Positions 15,052 to 22,616 of a stretch of 26,007 nucleotides of DNA are shown in pieces. The position numbers and the translations under genes are program-made. This stretch comes from Alphaproteobacteria bacterium UBA2903 (GTDB taxonomy: Bacteria > Pseudomonadota > Alphaproteobacteria > CAAGCB01 > CAG-977): contig DEDN01000004.1 in assembly GCA_002349565.1 (NCBI GenBank), positions 63,171 to 89,177 on the forward strand, written 5' to 3'. A model generated the notes under the pieces. It had not been told where the DNA came from and did not search any database. It worked only from the letters and a program-made list of their open reading frames with translations. The stretch's first letter is position 1, and every line of letters begins with the position of its first letter.

Positions 15052-16044
15052 GTGAAGATTCGTCAGACAGCATTGTCGTTTTTGCGCCGTCATCCGTATT
15101 TGGTCAAACTGATACGGTTTGTGCGCGAACATGCGCCGATAGTGCTGTCTGTCGGGTTGCATTTGCTTGTCGTAATTTTGCTGACGGTTGATTTCATTTC
15201 GACGGAAGCGAAAGACAAAGTCGTTTCCGTGCCGATGTTCGTCGTTGATCTTGATAAAGTCAAGGTCGCGGAAATGACCAACCTGCCGCCCAAGCTGGAT
15301 AAAACAAAAAAAGCGTCCGCATCCGCGCAAAAATCCGTTAAAACATCGTCGTACAGCAAAGCGGGCGCGTCGCTGAGCCGCGGCGGTTCGGGTTCGGGGG
15401 CGAAATCGTCTTCGGGTGCGCATCTGTCGAACGATTTGGACAAGGTTCTGACGAAAGTTACAAAAAAGAAATCGTCGAAAACCGACGAAGCGGTGGCTTC
15501 CATGCTGAACAGTCTGAAAAACTCGGGCGCGGGCGGCAAAGGCGGAAACACCCGAAACGACGATCCGTTCAAAACGCTGCTGGCTTCCGTTGACGGAATG
15601 AAAAACGGCATGGGAAGGGCGGACGATGTTCCCGCTGACGTCAATCCCGACGAAATCGTAACGGAAGGTGTCGAAGGCGGTTCGGGCGGCAGCTATATGC
15701 AGGAATTGTCCGTGTCGGAAAAAGACCTGATCGGCATGCGGCTGCGGGAATGCTGGAACATGGATGCGGGCGTGCGCGGGGCGCAAAATATGATTATCGA
15801 AATTCGTGTTTTCCTGTCCAAAGACGGGCGCGTCAAGGATGCGAAAATTCTGAACACGAAACGCTACGGCAAAGATTCGGCGTTCCGTTCGGCTGCGGAA
15901 AGCGCGCGGCGCGCCGTGTACATTTGCGACAGGAAAAAGGAAAAATCCCCGTTTGCGATCTTTTCCAAAAATTACGAAGAATCTTACGACGCGTGGAAAA
16001 CGCTGTTGTTGCGGTTTAATCCTTTTGACGGCGGAGTGGGCTGA
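15052..16044 (+). CDS. tolA: Tol-Pal system protein TolA (GTG start)
   Basis: TolA spans from the TolQR motor to Pal/TolB at the outer membrane. The 330-residue protein has an N-terminal membrane helix (about 28-48) carrying the S33-x3-H37 motif (SVGLH) that contacts TolQR. A Ser/Lys/Gly-rich linker follows, less helical than the long coiled coil of enteric TolA, and then a C-terminal domain (about 225-325; RLRECWNMDAG, IEIRVFLSKDGRVKDAKIL, FRSAAESARRAVYIC) of the TolA/TonB type. The start is GTG with AGGA (15040-15043) upstream; no ATG fits. The stop overlaps the tolB start (TGATG). Confidence 0.92.
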   Translation: MKIRQTALSFLRRHPYLVKLIRFVREHAPIVLSVGLHLLVVILLTVDFISTEAKDKVVSVPMFVVDLDKVKVAEMTNLPPKLDKTKKASASAQKSVKTSSYSKAGASLSRGGSGSGAKSSSGAHLSNDLDKVLTKVTKKKSSKTDEAVASMLNSLKNSGAGGKGGNTRNDDPFKTLLASVDGMKNGMGRADDVPADVNPDEIVTEGVEGGSGGSYMQELSVSEKDLIGMRLRECWNMDAGVRGAQNMIIEIRVFLSKDGRVKDAKILNTKRYGKDSAFRSAAESARRAVYICDRKKEKSPFAIFSKNYEESYDAWKTLLLRFNPFDGGVG

Positions 16045-17366
16045 TGAAAAAGTTTTTGACGGCTGTGTTTTTGTTTATGGCGTTTGCCTCGTCGGTTCGC
16101 GCCGAATTGAGCATCGATATCACGGGGGCGCGTTCCGAACCGATGGCGACGGCTTTGCCCGTTTTTTCGGCGGCGGATAAAAAAGCAGCCGATTTTTCGC
16201 GCAAGATTACGGGCGTCATTCAATCGGATTTGGAAAGTTCGGGACTGTTTCGAATTTTGGATTCCTTTTCGTATCTTCAGCGTTTTAAAAACATTGACGA
16301 TTCCCCCAAATTCGTCGATTGGCAGGCGATTTCCGCCGAAGCGCTGATTCAAGGCGCCGTCGAATACGTCAATGCGAAACAAATTAAAATTTCCGTGCGC
16401 CTGTGGGATGTTCCCGCCGCGCAGGAAATGTATTCCTCCAGTTTTGAAATCGACGAAAAAGGCTGGCGGCGCGTTGCCCACATTATTGCGGACGCGGTGT
16501 ATAAACGCATTACGGGCGAAGAGGGGTATTTCGACACCCGCATCGTTTACATTGCCGAAACGGGAACGCCTTTGCGCCGCGTCAAACGGCTGGCGATTAT
16601 GGATCAGGACGGTGAAAACCATCAGTTTTTGACCGACGGCATCAATTTGGTTTTAACGCCGCGCTTTTCGCCGAATATGCAGCAGATTACCTATATGTCC
16701 TATTACAAAGACACGCCCCGCGTTTACCTGTTCGACATCGAAACGGGCAAACAGCAGGTTGTCGGCGATTTTCCGGGGATGACATTTGCGCCGCGCTTTT
16801 CGCCCGACGGACACAAGCTGATTATGTCCATGGCGGAAAACGGCAATACGGAAATCTATGAAATGAATCTGGATACCCGCGCCGTCAAACAGCTGACCCG
16901 CATGCCGTCCATCGAAACGTCCCCCAGCTATTCGCCTGACGGCAAAAAAATCGTGTTCAGTTCGGACAGAAGCGGCGGACAACAGCTGTATGTTATGAAC
17001 GCGAACGGCAAAAACATGCGCCGCATCAGCTTCGGCAAAGGACGTTATGCCACGCCCGTCTGGTCGCCGCGCGGCGACTATATCGCTTTTACGAAAATGG
17101 CGGGGGGCAAGTTTTACATCGGCGTGATGTTCCCCGACGGCAAGGGCGAACGTCTGGTCGCGGAGGGCTATTTGGTCGAAGGTCCCACATGGTCGCCGAA
17201 CGGGCGCATTTTGATGTATTTCCGTCAGGAACCGCCCGACAGACGCGGTATTCCGGGGGCGACGAAAATCTATGCCGTCGATATTACGGGATACAACGAA
17301 CGCCGTTTGCTGACGCCCGTCGACGCTTCCGATCCCGCATGGTCGCCGATGCTGTCGAACCACTGA
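16044..17366 (+). CDS. tolB: Tol-Pal system periplasmic protein TolB
   Basis: TolB is a periplasmic beta-propeller that binds Pal and TolA. The 440-residue protein has a signal peptide cleaved after about residue 20 (SSVRA|ELSIDI). An N-terminal domain (QSDLESSGLFRILD, WQAISAEALIQGAVEY) is followed by a propeller with repeated signatures: LTPRFSPNMQQITYMSY, FAPRFSPDGHKLIMSM, TSPSYSPDGKKIVFSSDRSG, ATPVWSPRGDYIAFTK, GPTWSPNGRILMYF and DPAWSPML. Length is usual. It starts inside the tolA stop (TGATG) and is the last gene before the 108-base gap to pal. Confidence 0.97.
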   Translation: MKKFLTAVFLFMAFASSVRAELSIDITGARSEPMATALPVFSAADKKAADFSRKITGVIQSDLESSGLFRILDSFSYLQRFKNIDDSPKFVDWQAISAEALIQGAVEYVNAKQIKISVRLWDVPAAQEMYSSSFEIDEKGWRRVAHIIADAVYKRITGEEGYFDTRIVYIAETGTPLRRVKRLAIMDQDGENHQFLTDGINLVLTPRFSPNMQQITYMSYYKDTPRVYLFDIETGKQQVVGDFPGMTFAPRFSPDGHKLIMSMAENGNTEIYEMNLDTRAVKQLTRMPSIETSPSYSPDGKKIVFSSDRSGGQQLYVMNANGKNMRRISFGKGRYATPVWSPRGDYIAFTKMAGGKFYIGVMFPDGKGERLVAEGYLVEGPTWSPNGRILMYFRQEPPDRRGIPGATKIYAVDITGYNERRLLTPVDASDPAWSPMLSNH

Positions 17367-17474
17367 GGAAAGAATTTGAAAGCAAGGCTAAAAAAAGGTT
17401 GCGAAGCTTGCCGAAATCTTTTAAATTCTAATCACGATAGTTAAATATGGTTTTTTCTATTTGGGAGAATGTTG

Positions 17475-17954
17475 ATGAAAAAACGTTTAGTTGCCGTTTT
17501 GGCTACGATGGCTTTGGTTTCCGCTTGCGCTTCCACGGACGCCGTTGACGAAGAATCTTCGTCCATGACGACGGTCGGCGCGACCGCTGAAGCCGCCGAA
17601 CAGAATCAGGACTTTGTTCAGAACGCCAAAGACCGCGTTTTCTTCGGTTTCGATAAATCGAACTTGAACGAAGAAGCCCGCAATGTCCTGAAAGCGCAAG
17701 CCGAATGGCTGCAGGCGAACCCTGAAAAGAACATTGTCGTTCAGGGACACACCGATGACCGCGGTACGCGCGAATACAACATTGCTTTGGGTGAACGCCG
17801 CGCCGTTGCCGTCAAAAATTACCTGATTTCCGCAGGTGTCGACGCCGACCGCATTGACGTGATTTCTTACGGTAAAGAACGTCCCGCCGTTATCGGCGCG
17901 AACGAAGCCGCTTGGGCTCAGAATCGCCGTGCGGTTACGGTCGTCAAAGACTAA
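17475..17954 (+). CDS. pal: Peptidoglycan-associated lipoprotein Pal
   Basis: Pal is an outer-membrane lipoprotein that binds peptidoglycan and is the outer anchor of the Tol system. The start is placed at ATG 17475, which suits GGGAG (17463-17467); the in-frame ATG at 17469 would leave almost no spacing. The signal peptide ends in a lipobox (LVSAC, C18). The OmpA-type domain has FFGFDKSNLNEEA, VVQGHTDDRGTREYN and LGERRAVAVKNYL, with the diaminopimelate-contact Asp (HTD) and Arg (ERRA) intact. The protein has 159 residues, normal for Pal. No clear promoter was identified in the 108-base gap after tolB, and a terminator hairpin follows 20 bases after the stop. Confidence 0.96.
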   Translation: MKKRLVAVLATMALVSACASTDAVDEESSSMTTVGATAEAAEQNQDFVQNAKDRVFFGFDKSNLNEEARNVLKAQAEWLQANPEKNIVVQGHTDDRGTREYNIALGERRAVAVKNYLISAGVDADRIDVISYGKERPAVIGANEAAWAQNRRAVTVVKD

Positions 17955-17974
17955 TTGACAGCTTATCCTCTTTG

Positions 17975-18007
17975 AAAAAGCACCCTACAATAAGGGTGCT
18001 TTTTTTT
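17975..18007 (+). terminator. Terminator or attenuator between pal and the second pal
   Basis: A perfect 12-bp stem (17975-17986 with 17993-18004) has a 6-base loop and a run of eight T residues (18000-18007). The ribosome site of the next gene begins 4 bases later, so no promoter fits between; downstream expression needs readthrough or a start site upstream of the hairpin. Confidence 0.9.
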
Positions 18008-18022
18008 AACAAGGAGGATGCA

Positions 18023-18451
18023 ATGAAAAAAATCGTATTGGGAACTTTGGGGGCTTTGCTGTTGGTTTCGGGGTGCGCGCATCGCGAAACGACATGTCAG
18101 GCGTTCAAGGAAACGTTCAAGCAAAACAAAGTGATGTTTTCCCAAAACAAGGCGGAATTGACGCCCGAAAGCAAGCAAGTCTTGGACAAACAGATTGCTT
18201 GGCTGAAAAAAAATCCGACAAAAAAGATTATCGTGCAGGGCTATACCGATCCGACGGGATCGACGGCGCATAACTTGAAATTGGGCATGGATCGCGCGGA
18301 AGCTGTTCAAGCCTATTTGGAACGGAACGGCATTGAACCGGGGCGCGTCAGCGTCGTTTCTTTCGGCGAACAGGATTTGGCTTCCGCCAAAAACACGCCG
18401 CAGTCTTGGAAAAAGGACAGACGCGCCGTAACAGTCATCGTTACGGAATAA
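18023..18451 (+). CDS. Second Pal-like OmpA-domain lipoprotein
   Basis: The 142-residue protein has a lipoprotein signal (MKKIVLGTLGALLLVSGC, lipobox LVSGC, C18) and an OmpA C-terminal domain: MFSQNKAELTPESKQVLD, KIIVQGYTDPTGSTAHN and LGMDRAEAVQAYLERNG, then RRAVTVIV. The peptidoglycan-contact Asp (YTD) and Arg (MDRA) are both present, so it probably binds the cell wall. It is a diverged paralogue of the adjacent pal. AAGGAGG (18011-18017) precedes ATG 18023; in-frame starts upstream would run through the pal end and the terminator hairpin and are rejected. It is flanked on both sides by intrinsic terminators. It may be a Pal backup or a specialised peptidoglycan tether. Confidence 0.9.
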   Translation: MKKIVLGTLGALLLVSGCAHRETTCQAFKETFKQNKVMFSQNKAELTPESKQVLDKQIAWLKKNPTKKIIVQGYTDPTGSTAHNLKLGMDRAEAVQAYLERNGIEPGRVSVVSFGEQDLASAKNTPQSWKKDRRAVTVIVTE

Positions 18452-18471
18452 AAAAAAATGTAGCTTAAACG

Positions 18472-18507
18472 AAAGAGTGCTTTTATAATTAAAAGCACTC
18501 TTTTTTT
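18472..18507 (+). terminator. Terminator or attenuator before cpoB
   Basis: A perfect 14-bp stem (18472-18485 with 18490-18503) has a TAAT loop and seven T residues (18501-18507). The cpoB ATG is only 16 bases further on, leaving no room for a promoter. The near-symmetric A and T runs could also act on the opposite strand. Confidence 0.9.
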
Positions 18508-18523
18508 ATTCGGGGCGAAACCA

Positions 18524-19408
18524 ATGAAGATTCTGTTTTGTTTGCTGTTGTCCGCTTGTGTTTTGACGCCGCGCGCGGGAAACGCCGCGACCGTAGCCGA
18601 TCTGTCCGACAGAATGGACAAGCTGGAACGGTCGATGAAAAATCTGAACAAAAAACTGGGCAACAACTATGTCGGTTCGACGAAACGCCCCGCCGACGAT
18701 TCAGCGGACGCCGCCGTCGTGCAGGCTCAGGATTTGGAGGAAAACGTCCGCCAGCTGACGGGCGAAGTCGAACGCATGGGCTTTGAACGCGAAGAGCAGA
18801 CCGAAAAGCAAAAACGGATTCAGGACGACAACAACCAGCGTTTCATTGATTTGGAAAACCGTTTGCGCGAAATCGAACGGCGCCTGCAGCAAGCCGATGC
18901 GGAAAAAGACCGCGCCGAAAAAGCTTTGAAAGCCGCCGAAAAAAAGCGCAAGGATCAGGAAGCCGCCGCTTTGAAAGCCGAAAATGACAAAAAGGATAAA
19001 ATCAAAGCGACTTACGGCAAGAAAAACGCCAAAACCCTGTATAACGAAGCGTTTGCATCCATCAAAAAACAGGATTACAAAACCGCCGAAAAACAATTTG
19101 AAGCGTTTTTGGAACTGTACCCGAAAAACGATTTGGCGGGAAATGCGCAGTATTGGCTGGGTGAATCCTATTTTGCGCGCGGACAGTTCGACAAAGCCGC
19201 CGTTGCGTTCGCCGAGGGATTCCAGAAATACCGCGACAGTCAGAAAGCCCCCGACAATCTGTTTAAATTGGGGCTGACCATGGCGCGCATGAACAAAAAG
19301 GAAGAAGCCTGCATCGCGTTTAAAAACTTTTCAGCCGAATATCCCAAAGTGTCCGAAAGCATGAAAAAACGCCTGCAGAAGGAAATGAACAAGCTTTCAT
19401 GCCGTTGA
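18524..19408 (+). CDS. cpoB: Tol-Pal-associated periplasmic TPR protein CpoB (YbgF)
   Basis: CpoB coordinates peptidoglycan synthesis with outer-membrane constriction by binding TolA and the PBP1B machinery. The 294-residue protein has an export signal, a charged coiled-coil region (about 23-150, KLERSMKNLNKKLGNN and many Glu/Lys/Arg heptads) and C-terminal tetratricopeptide repeats (about 165-290; TLYNEAFASIKKQDYKTAEK, NAQYWLGESYFARGQFDKAA). The signal is ambiguous: it could be cut at RAGNA|A (residue 21) or at a lipobox-like LLSAC (C12). The ribosome site is weak (GGGGCG). It starts 16 bases after a terminator hairpin and overlaps tilS by 10 bases. Confidence 0.93.
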   Translation: MKILFCLLLSACVLTPRAGNAATVADLSDRMDKLERSMKNLNKKLGNNYVGSTKRPADDSADAAVVQAQDLEENVRQLTGEVERMGFEREEQTEKQKRIQDDNNQRFIDLENRLREIERRLQQADAEKDRAEKALKAAEKKRKDQEAAALKAENDKKDKIKATYGKKNAKTLYNEAFASIKKQDYKTAEKQFEAFLELYPKNDLAGNAQYWLGESYFARGQFDKAAVAFAEGFQKYRDSQKAPDNLFKLGLTMARMNKKEEACIAFKNFSAEYPKVSESMKKRLQKEMNKLSCR

Positions 19409-20655
19409 TTCCCGACTTTTTCGCGCGTGCGATGACGGCGTTCGGCGTGGGGTCGGGCGACGCTTTGGCGGTTGCCGTGTCGGGCGGCGCGGACAGCATG
19501 GCGTTGATGAAAGCCGCCGCCGATTTCGGCAAACAAAATAAAAACAGGGTTGTCGTCCTGACGGTAGACCATGGTTTGCGTTCCGAATCCGCCGCCGAAG
19601 CGCGGCATGTGGCTCAATGGGCGGAAAAGCTGGGCGTTGAATCGGAAATTCTGGTTTGGCGGGGCGAAAAGCCAGAAACGGGCGTCGAGCAAGCCGCGCG
19701 GGAACATCGCTACGCGTTGTTGTTTGACGCGTGCCGCCGGCTGAAAATCGAAAACCTGCTGTTGGGACATCACAAACGCGACCAAGCCGAAACTTTCCTG
19801 ATGCGGCGGGCGCGGGGCAGCGGCGCTGTCGGACTGGCGGGCATGTCCGCGGTCAGAAGCTTTGCGTTCGGCAGAATGTTGCGTCCTTTTCTGGGGATTG
19901 AGCCGTCCGAATTGCGGGCTTTCGCACGCGAAAACGGATTAAACTGGGTGGAAGACCCGACCAACGCCTCGACACGGTTTGAACGCGGGCGGTTAAGGCA
20001 AACGGCGACATCCGCCGAACTGGAGGAGGCTTTTCGCCAAACGTTGGTTTACGGGAAAAAACGACGGGAAACAGAGGAGCAAACCGCCGCCTTTTACGCC
20101 CGATTCTTAACGCTGTCCCCCATGGGGTACGCCGTTTTGGAACAAGACGCTTTTCTTACGGATTGTCCCGTTTTGCCGTATGCGCTGGGCGAGATTTTGC
20201 GCGTTGTCGCGAATGTTCCTTACGCGCCTGAAAAAACGGCGGTCGAATCGCTGGTTTCCCGCATCAACAGCGGTTTTCGCGGGTGTACGCTGGGCGGATG
20301 CCGCATTGCCCCCTGTTTTAAAAAACAAATCCTGATTTGGCGCGAGGAACGCTCTTTGCCGCCCGCCGTTTCTTTTGACGAAACGGGCTTTGCGTACTGG
20401 GGCGGATTTGCGGTTGCCGTGTCGGGCGCGCCGTTTGAAAATTTCACCGTCGACGCGCTGAACCGCCCGCTGAAAACCGAAATCAACGTCCCCAAAAGGG
20501 TCGTTCCGACTCTGCCCGCGATTTTTGAAAACGAAAAGCTTTGTATTGTCCCGCATTTGGGGTATAAACAGAATCAAATGTCTTGTCAGGCGGTATTCGC
20601 GCCCGCGTACCCTTTGGTGCAAACGGCGGAATGGACGCCGCCCATAACGGTTTGA
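19399..20655 (+). CDS. tilS: tRNA(Ile) lysidine synthetase TilS
   Basis: TilS attaches lysine to C34 of the CAU-anticodon isoleucine tRNA, using ATP, so that it reads AUA. The 418-residue protein has the PP-loop ATPase motif SGGADS (28-33), then VDHGLRSES, LLLGHHKRDQAETFLMR, RPFL and VEDPTNAS, all typical of TilS. The C-terminal portion is less conserved. The ATG overlaps the end of cpoB by 10 bases, so the two are coupled, and ftsH follows 7 bases after the stop. The order cpoB-tilS-ftsH is common in alphaproteobacteria. Confidence 0.95.
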   Translation: MPLIPDFFARAMTAFGVGSGDALAVAVSGGADSMALMKAAADFGKQNKNRVVVLTVDHGLRSESAAEARHVAQWAEKLGVESEILVWRGEKPETGVEQAAREHRYALLFDACRRLKIENLLLGHHKRDQAETFLMRRARGSGAVGLAGMSAVRSFAFGRMLRPFLGIEPSELRAFARENGLNWVEDPTNASTRFERGRLRQTATSAELEEAFRQTLVYGKKRRETEEQTAAFYARFLTLSPMGYAVLEQDAFLTDCPVLPYALGEILRVVANVPYAPEKTAVESLVSRINSGFRGCTLGGCRIAPCFKKQILIWREERSLPPAVSFDETGFAYWGGFAVAVSGAPFENFTVDALNRPLKTEINVPKRVVPTLPAIFENEKLCIVPHLGYKQNQMSCQAVFAPAYPLVQTAEWTPPITV

Positions 20656-20662
20656 GGTTGAT

Positions 20663-22537
20663 TTGAACAAAAATATAGTTGTTTGGCTGATTGTCGGCGT
20701 GCTGCTGTTCACCCTGTACGATTCGTATTCGGGCGGGGCGGCGAACCGCACCGCGGCGCCGCTGGCTTTTTCCGAATTTACGCAACAGGTGCAGGACGGC
20801 AAAGTGCAGGAAGTCGTCTTGCAGGGCAACAAAATCGCGGGTCAGCTGACCGACGGGCGCAAGTTTGCGCTGTATGCTCCCGACGACGCGGGACTGGTCC
20901 CCATGCTGTTGGAAAAGAATGTGCGCGTCACCGCCGTTCCGCTGGAGGGCGAAAGCTCGTTTTGGGCGGGGGTTGTGTACTGGCTGCCGTTCATTTTGTT
21001 CATCGGCGTGTGGGTGTTCTTTATGCGCCAAATGGCGGCTGGCAACGGCAAGGCGATGAGCTTCGGCAAATCCCGCGCCCGCATGATAGAGGGGCAGGGC
21101 AAAGTCACTTTCGCCGATGTCGCGGGCATTGACGAAGCCAAAGAGGATTTGGTCGAAATCGTCGATTATTTGAAAGACCCCGAACGGTTCCAGCGCTTGG
21201 GCGGAAAAATCCCCCGCGGCGTGTTGCTGGTCGGACCTCCGGGGACGGGCAAGACGTTGCTGGCGAAAGCGATTGCGGGCGAAGCGAACGTGCCGTTCTT
21301 TACGATTTCGGGTTCCGATTTTGTTGAAATGTTCGTCGGCGTCGGTGCGTCGCGCGTGCGCGATATGTTTGAACAAGCCAAAAAACACGCGCCTTGTCTG
21401 GTCTTTATCGACGAAATCGACGCGGTCGGGCGTCACCGCGGCGCGGGATTGGGCGGCGGCAACGACGAACGCGAACAGACGCTGAACCAGCTGTTGGTCG
21501 AAATGGACGGCTTTGACACGAACGAAGCGGTGATTCTGATTGCCGCGACAAACCGTCCCGACGTGCTTGACCCCGCTTTGTTGCGTCCGGGGCGTTTCGA
21601 CCGTCAGGTCGTCGTGCCGAATCCCGATTTGGCGGGACGCGAGAAAATTCTGCTGGTGCATATGAAGAAAAGCCCGATGGGACCCGATGTCGATGCGAAG
21701 AAAATCGCGCGCGGCACTCCCGGATTTTCGGGTGCGGATTTGGCGAATTTGGTCAACGAAGCGGCTTTGCTGGCGGCGCGCCGCAACAAACGCGTGGTCA
21801 CCATGGCGGAATTCGAATACGCCAAGGACAAAGTGATGATGGGTGCGGAACGCAAATCCCACATTATGACCGAGGACGACAAAAAACTGACCGCTTATCA
21901 CGAAGCGGGACACGCGTTGATGATGCTGGAATCGCCTCATTCCGATCCGCTGCACAAAGTCACCATCATTCCGCGCGGCAGGGCGCTGGGTGTAACGATG
22001 TCTTTGCCGACGGACGACAAGGATTCGCGGTCGTACATCTATTTGAAAGAGCGCATGGGCATTTGTTTCGGCGGACGCGTGGCGGAGGAAATGATTTTCG
22101 GCGCGCAAAACGTGTCGACGGGCGCGTCGCAGGACATCCGCGTGGCGACGAACATCGCGCGCAGCATGGTTACCCAATGGGGCATGAACAAGGAAATCGG
22201 TCCCATCGCGGTCGAAGAACCCGACGGCGAAGTGTTCTTGGGCTATTCGATTTCCCAGCGCAAAAACGTGTCCGAAGAACTGGCGGCGCGGGTCGATGCG
22301 GAAATCAAGGCTTTGATTGACGAGGCGTATGCGCATTGCCAATCCGTTCTGCATGAAAAACGCGACGAACTGGAACGTATCGCGCAAGGGCTGCTGGAAT
22401 ACGAAACCCTGACGGCGGATGAGGTTCACGCTTTGATAAAAGGCGAAAAAATCACCCGCGAGGAAGAGGGCGTTCACATTTCCGCGCGGTCGACCGTTCC
22501 CGTAACGGACGATGACGACGAACAGCCGGCGGAATAA
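20663..22537 (+). CDS. ftsH: ATP-dependent zinc metalloprotease FtsH (TTG start)
   Basis: FtsH is a membrane-anchored AAA+ protease that degrades misfolded membrane proteins and regulators. The 624-residue protein has membrane helices at about 4-19 and 102-121, Walker A GPPGTGKT (191-198), Walker B LVFIDEID (246-253), the second region of homology with RPGRFDR (308-314), and the zinc site HEAGH (413-417) with D491 as third ligand. The start is TTG at 20663, preceded by GAGG (20654-20657) overlapping the tilS stop; it gives the usual MNKN..VVWLIVG N-terminus and no ATG fits. It lies between tilS and glmM. Confidence 0.97.
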   Translation: MNKNIVVWLIVGVLLFTLYDSYSGGAANRTAAPLAFSEFTQQVQDGKVQEVVLQGNKIAGQLTDGRKFALYAPDDAGLVPMLLEKNVRVTAVPLEGESSFWAGVVYWLPFILFIGVWVFFMRQMAAGNGKAMSFGKSRARMIEGQGKVTFADVAGIDEAKEDLVEIVDYLKDPERFQRLGGKIPRGVLLVGPPGTGKTLLAKAIAGEANVPFFTISGSDFVEMFVGVGASRVRDMFEQAKKHAPCLVFIDEIDAVGRHRGAGLGGGNDEREQTLNQLLVEMDGFDTNEAVILIAATNRPDVLDPALLRPGRFDRQVVVPNPDLAGREKILLVHMKKSPMGPDVDAKKIARGTPGFSGADLANLVNEAALLAARRNKRVVTMAEFEYAKDKVMMGAERKSHIMTEDDKKLTAYHEAGHALMMLESPHSDPLHKVTIIPRGRALGVTMSLPTDDKDSRSYIYLKERMGICFGGRVAEEMIFGAQNVSTGASQDIRVATNIARSMVTQWGMNKEIGPIAVEEPDGEVFLGYSISQRKNVSEELAARVDAEIKALIDEAYAHCQSVLHEKRDELERIAQGLLEYETLTADEVHALIKGEKITREEEGVHISARSTVPVTDDDDEQPAE

Positions 22538-22555
22538 ATTGTAACCAAAAGTGTA

Positions 22556-22583
22556 TTGAGCTTTAAGGTCGATTTGCTTAAAA
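22556..22583 (+). promoter_or_regulatory. Possible promoter of glmM-serC
   Basis: TTGAGC (22556-22561), 16 bases, then TTAAAA (22578-22583), in the 79-base gap after ftsH. A weak inverted repeat (GGTCGA 22567-22572 with TCGACC 22594-22599) overlaps it. The evidence is modest. Confidence 0.3.
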
Positions 22584-22616
22584 CAAAGTCCATTCGACCG
22601 TAAAAGGAGTTTTATT

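Noticed and set aside
17367..17474. Promoter in the tolB-pal gap
   Set aside because: Separate -35-like (TTGCCG at 17408) and -10-like (GATAGT at 17436) hexamers are 22 bases apart; no pair with acceptable spacing was found, although a pal promoter is plausible.
17912..18022. N-terminal extension of the second Pal-like protein upstream of 18023
   Set aside because: It would overlap the end of pal and the terminator hairpin and bury the lipoprotein signal; ATG 18023 has an ideal ribosome site.
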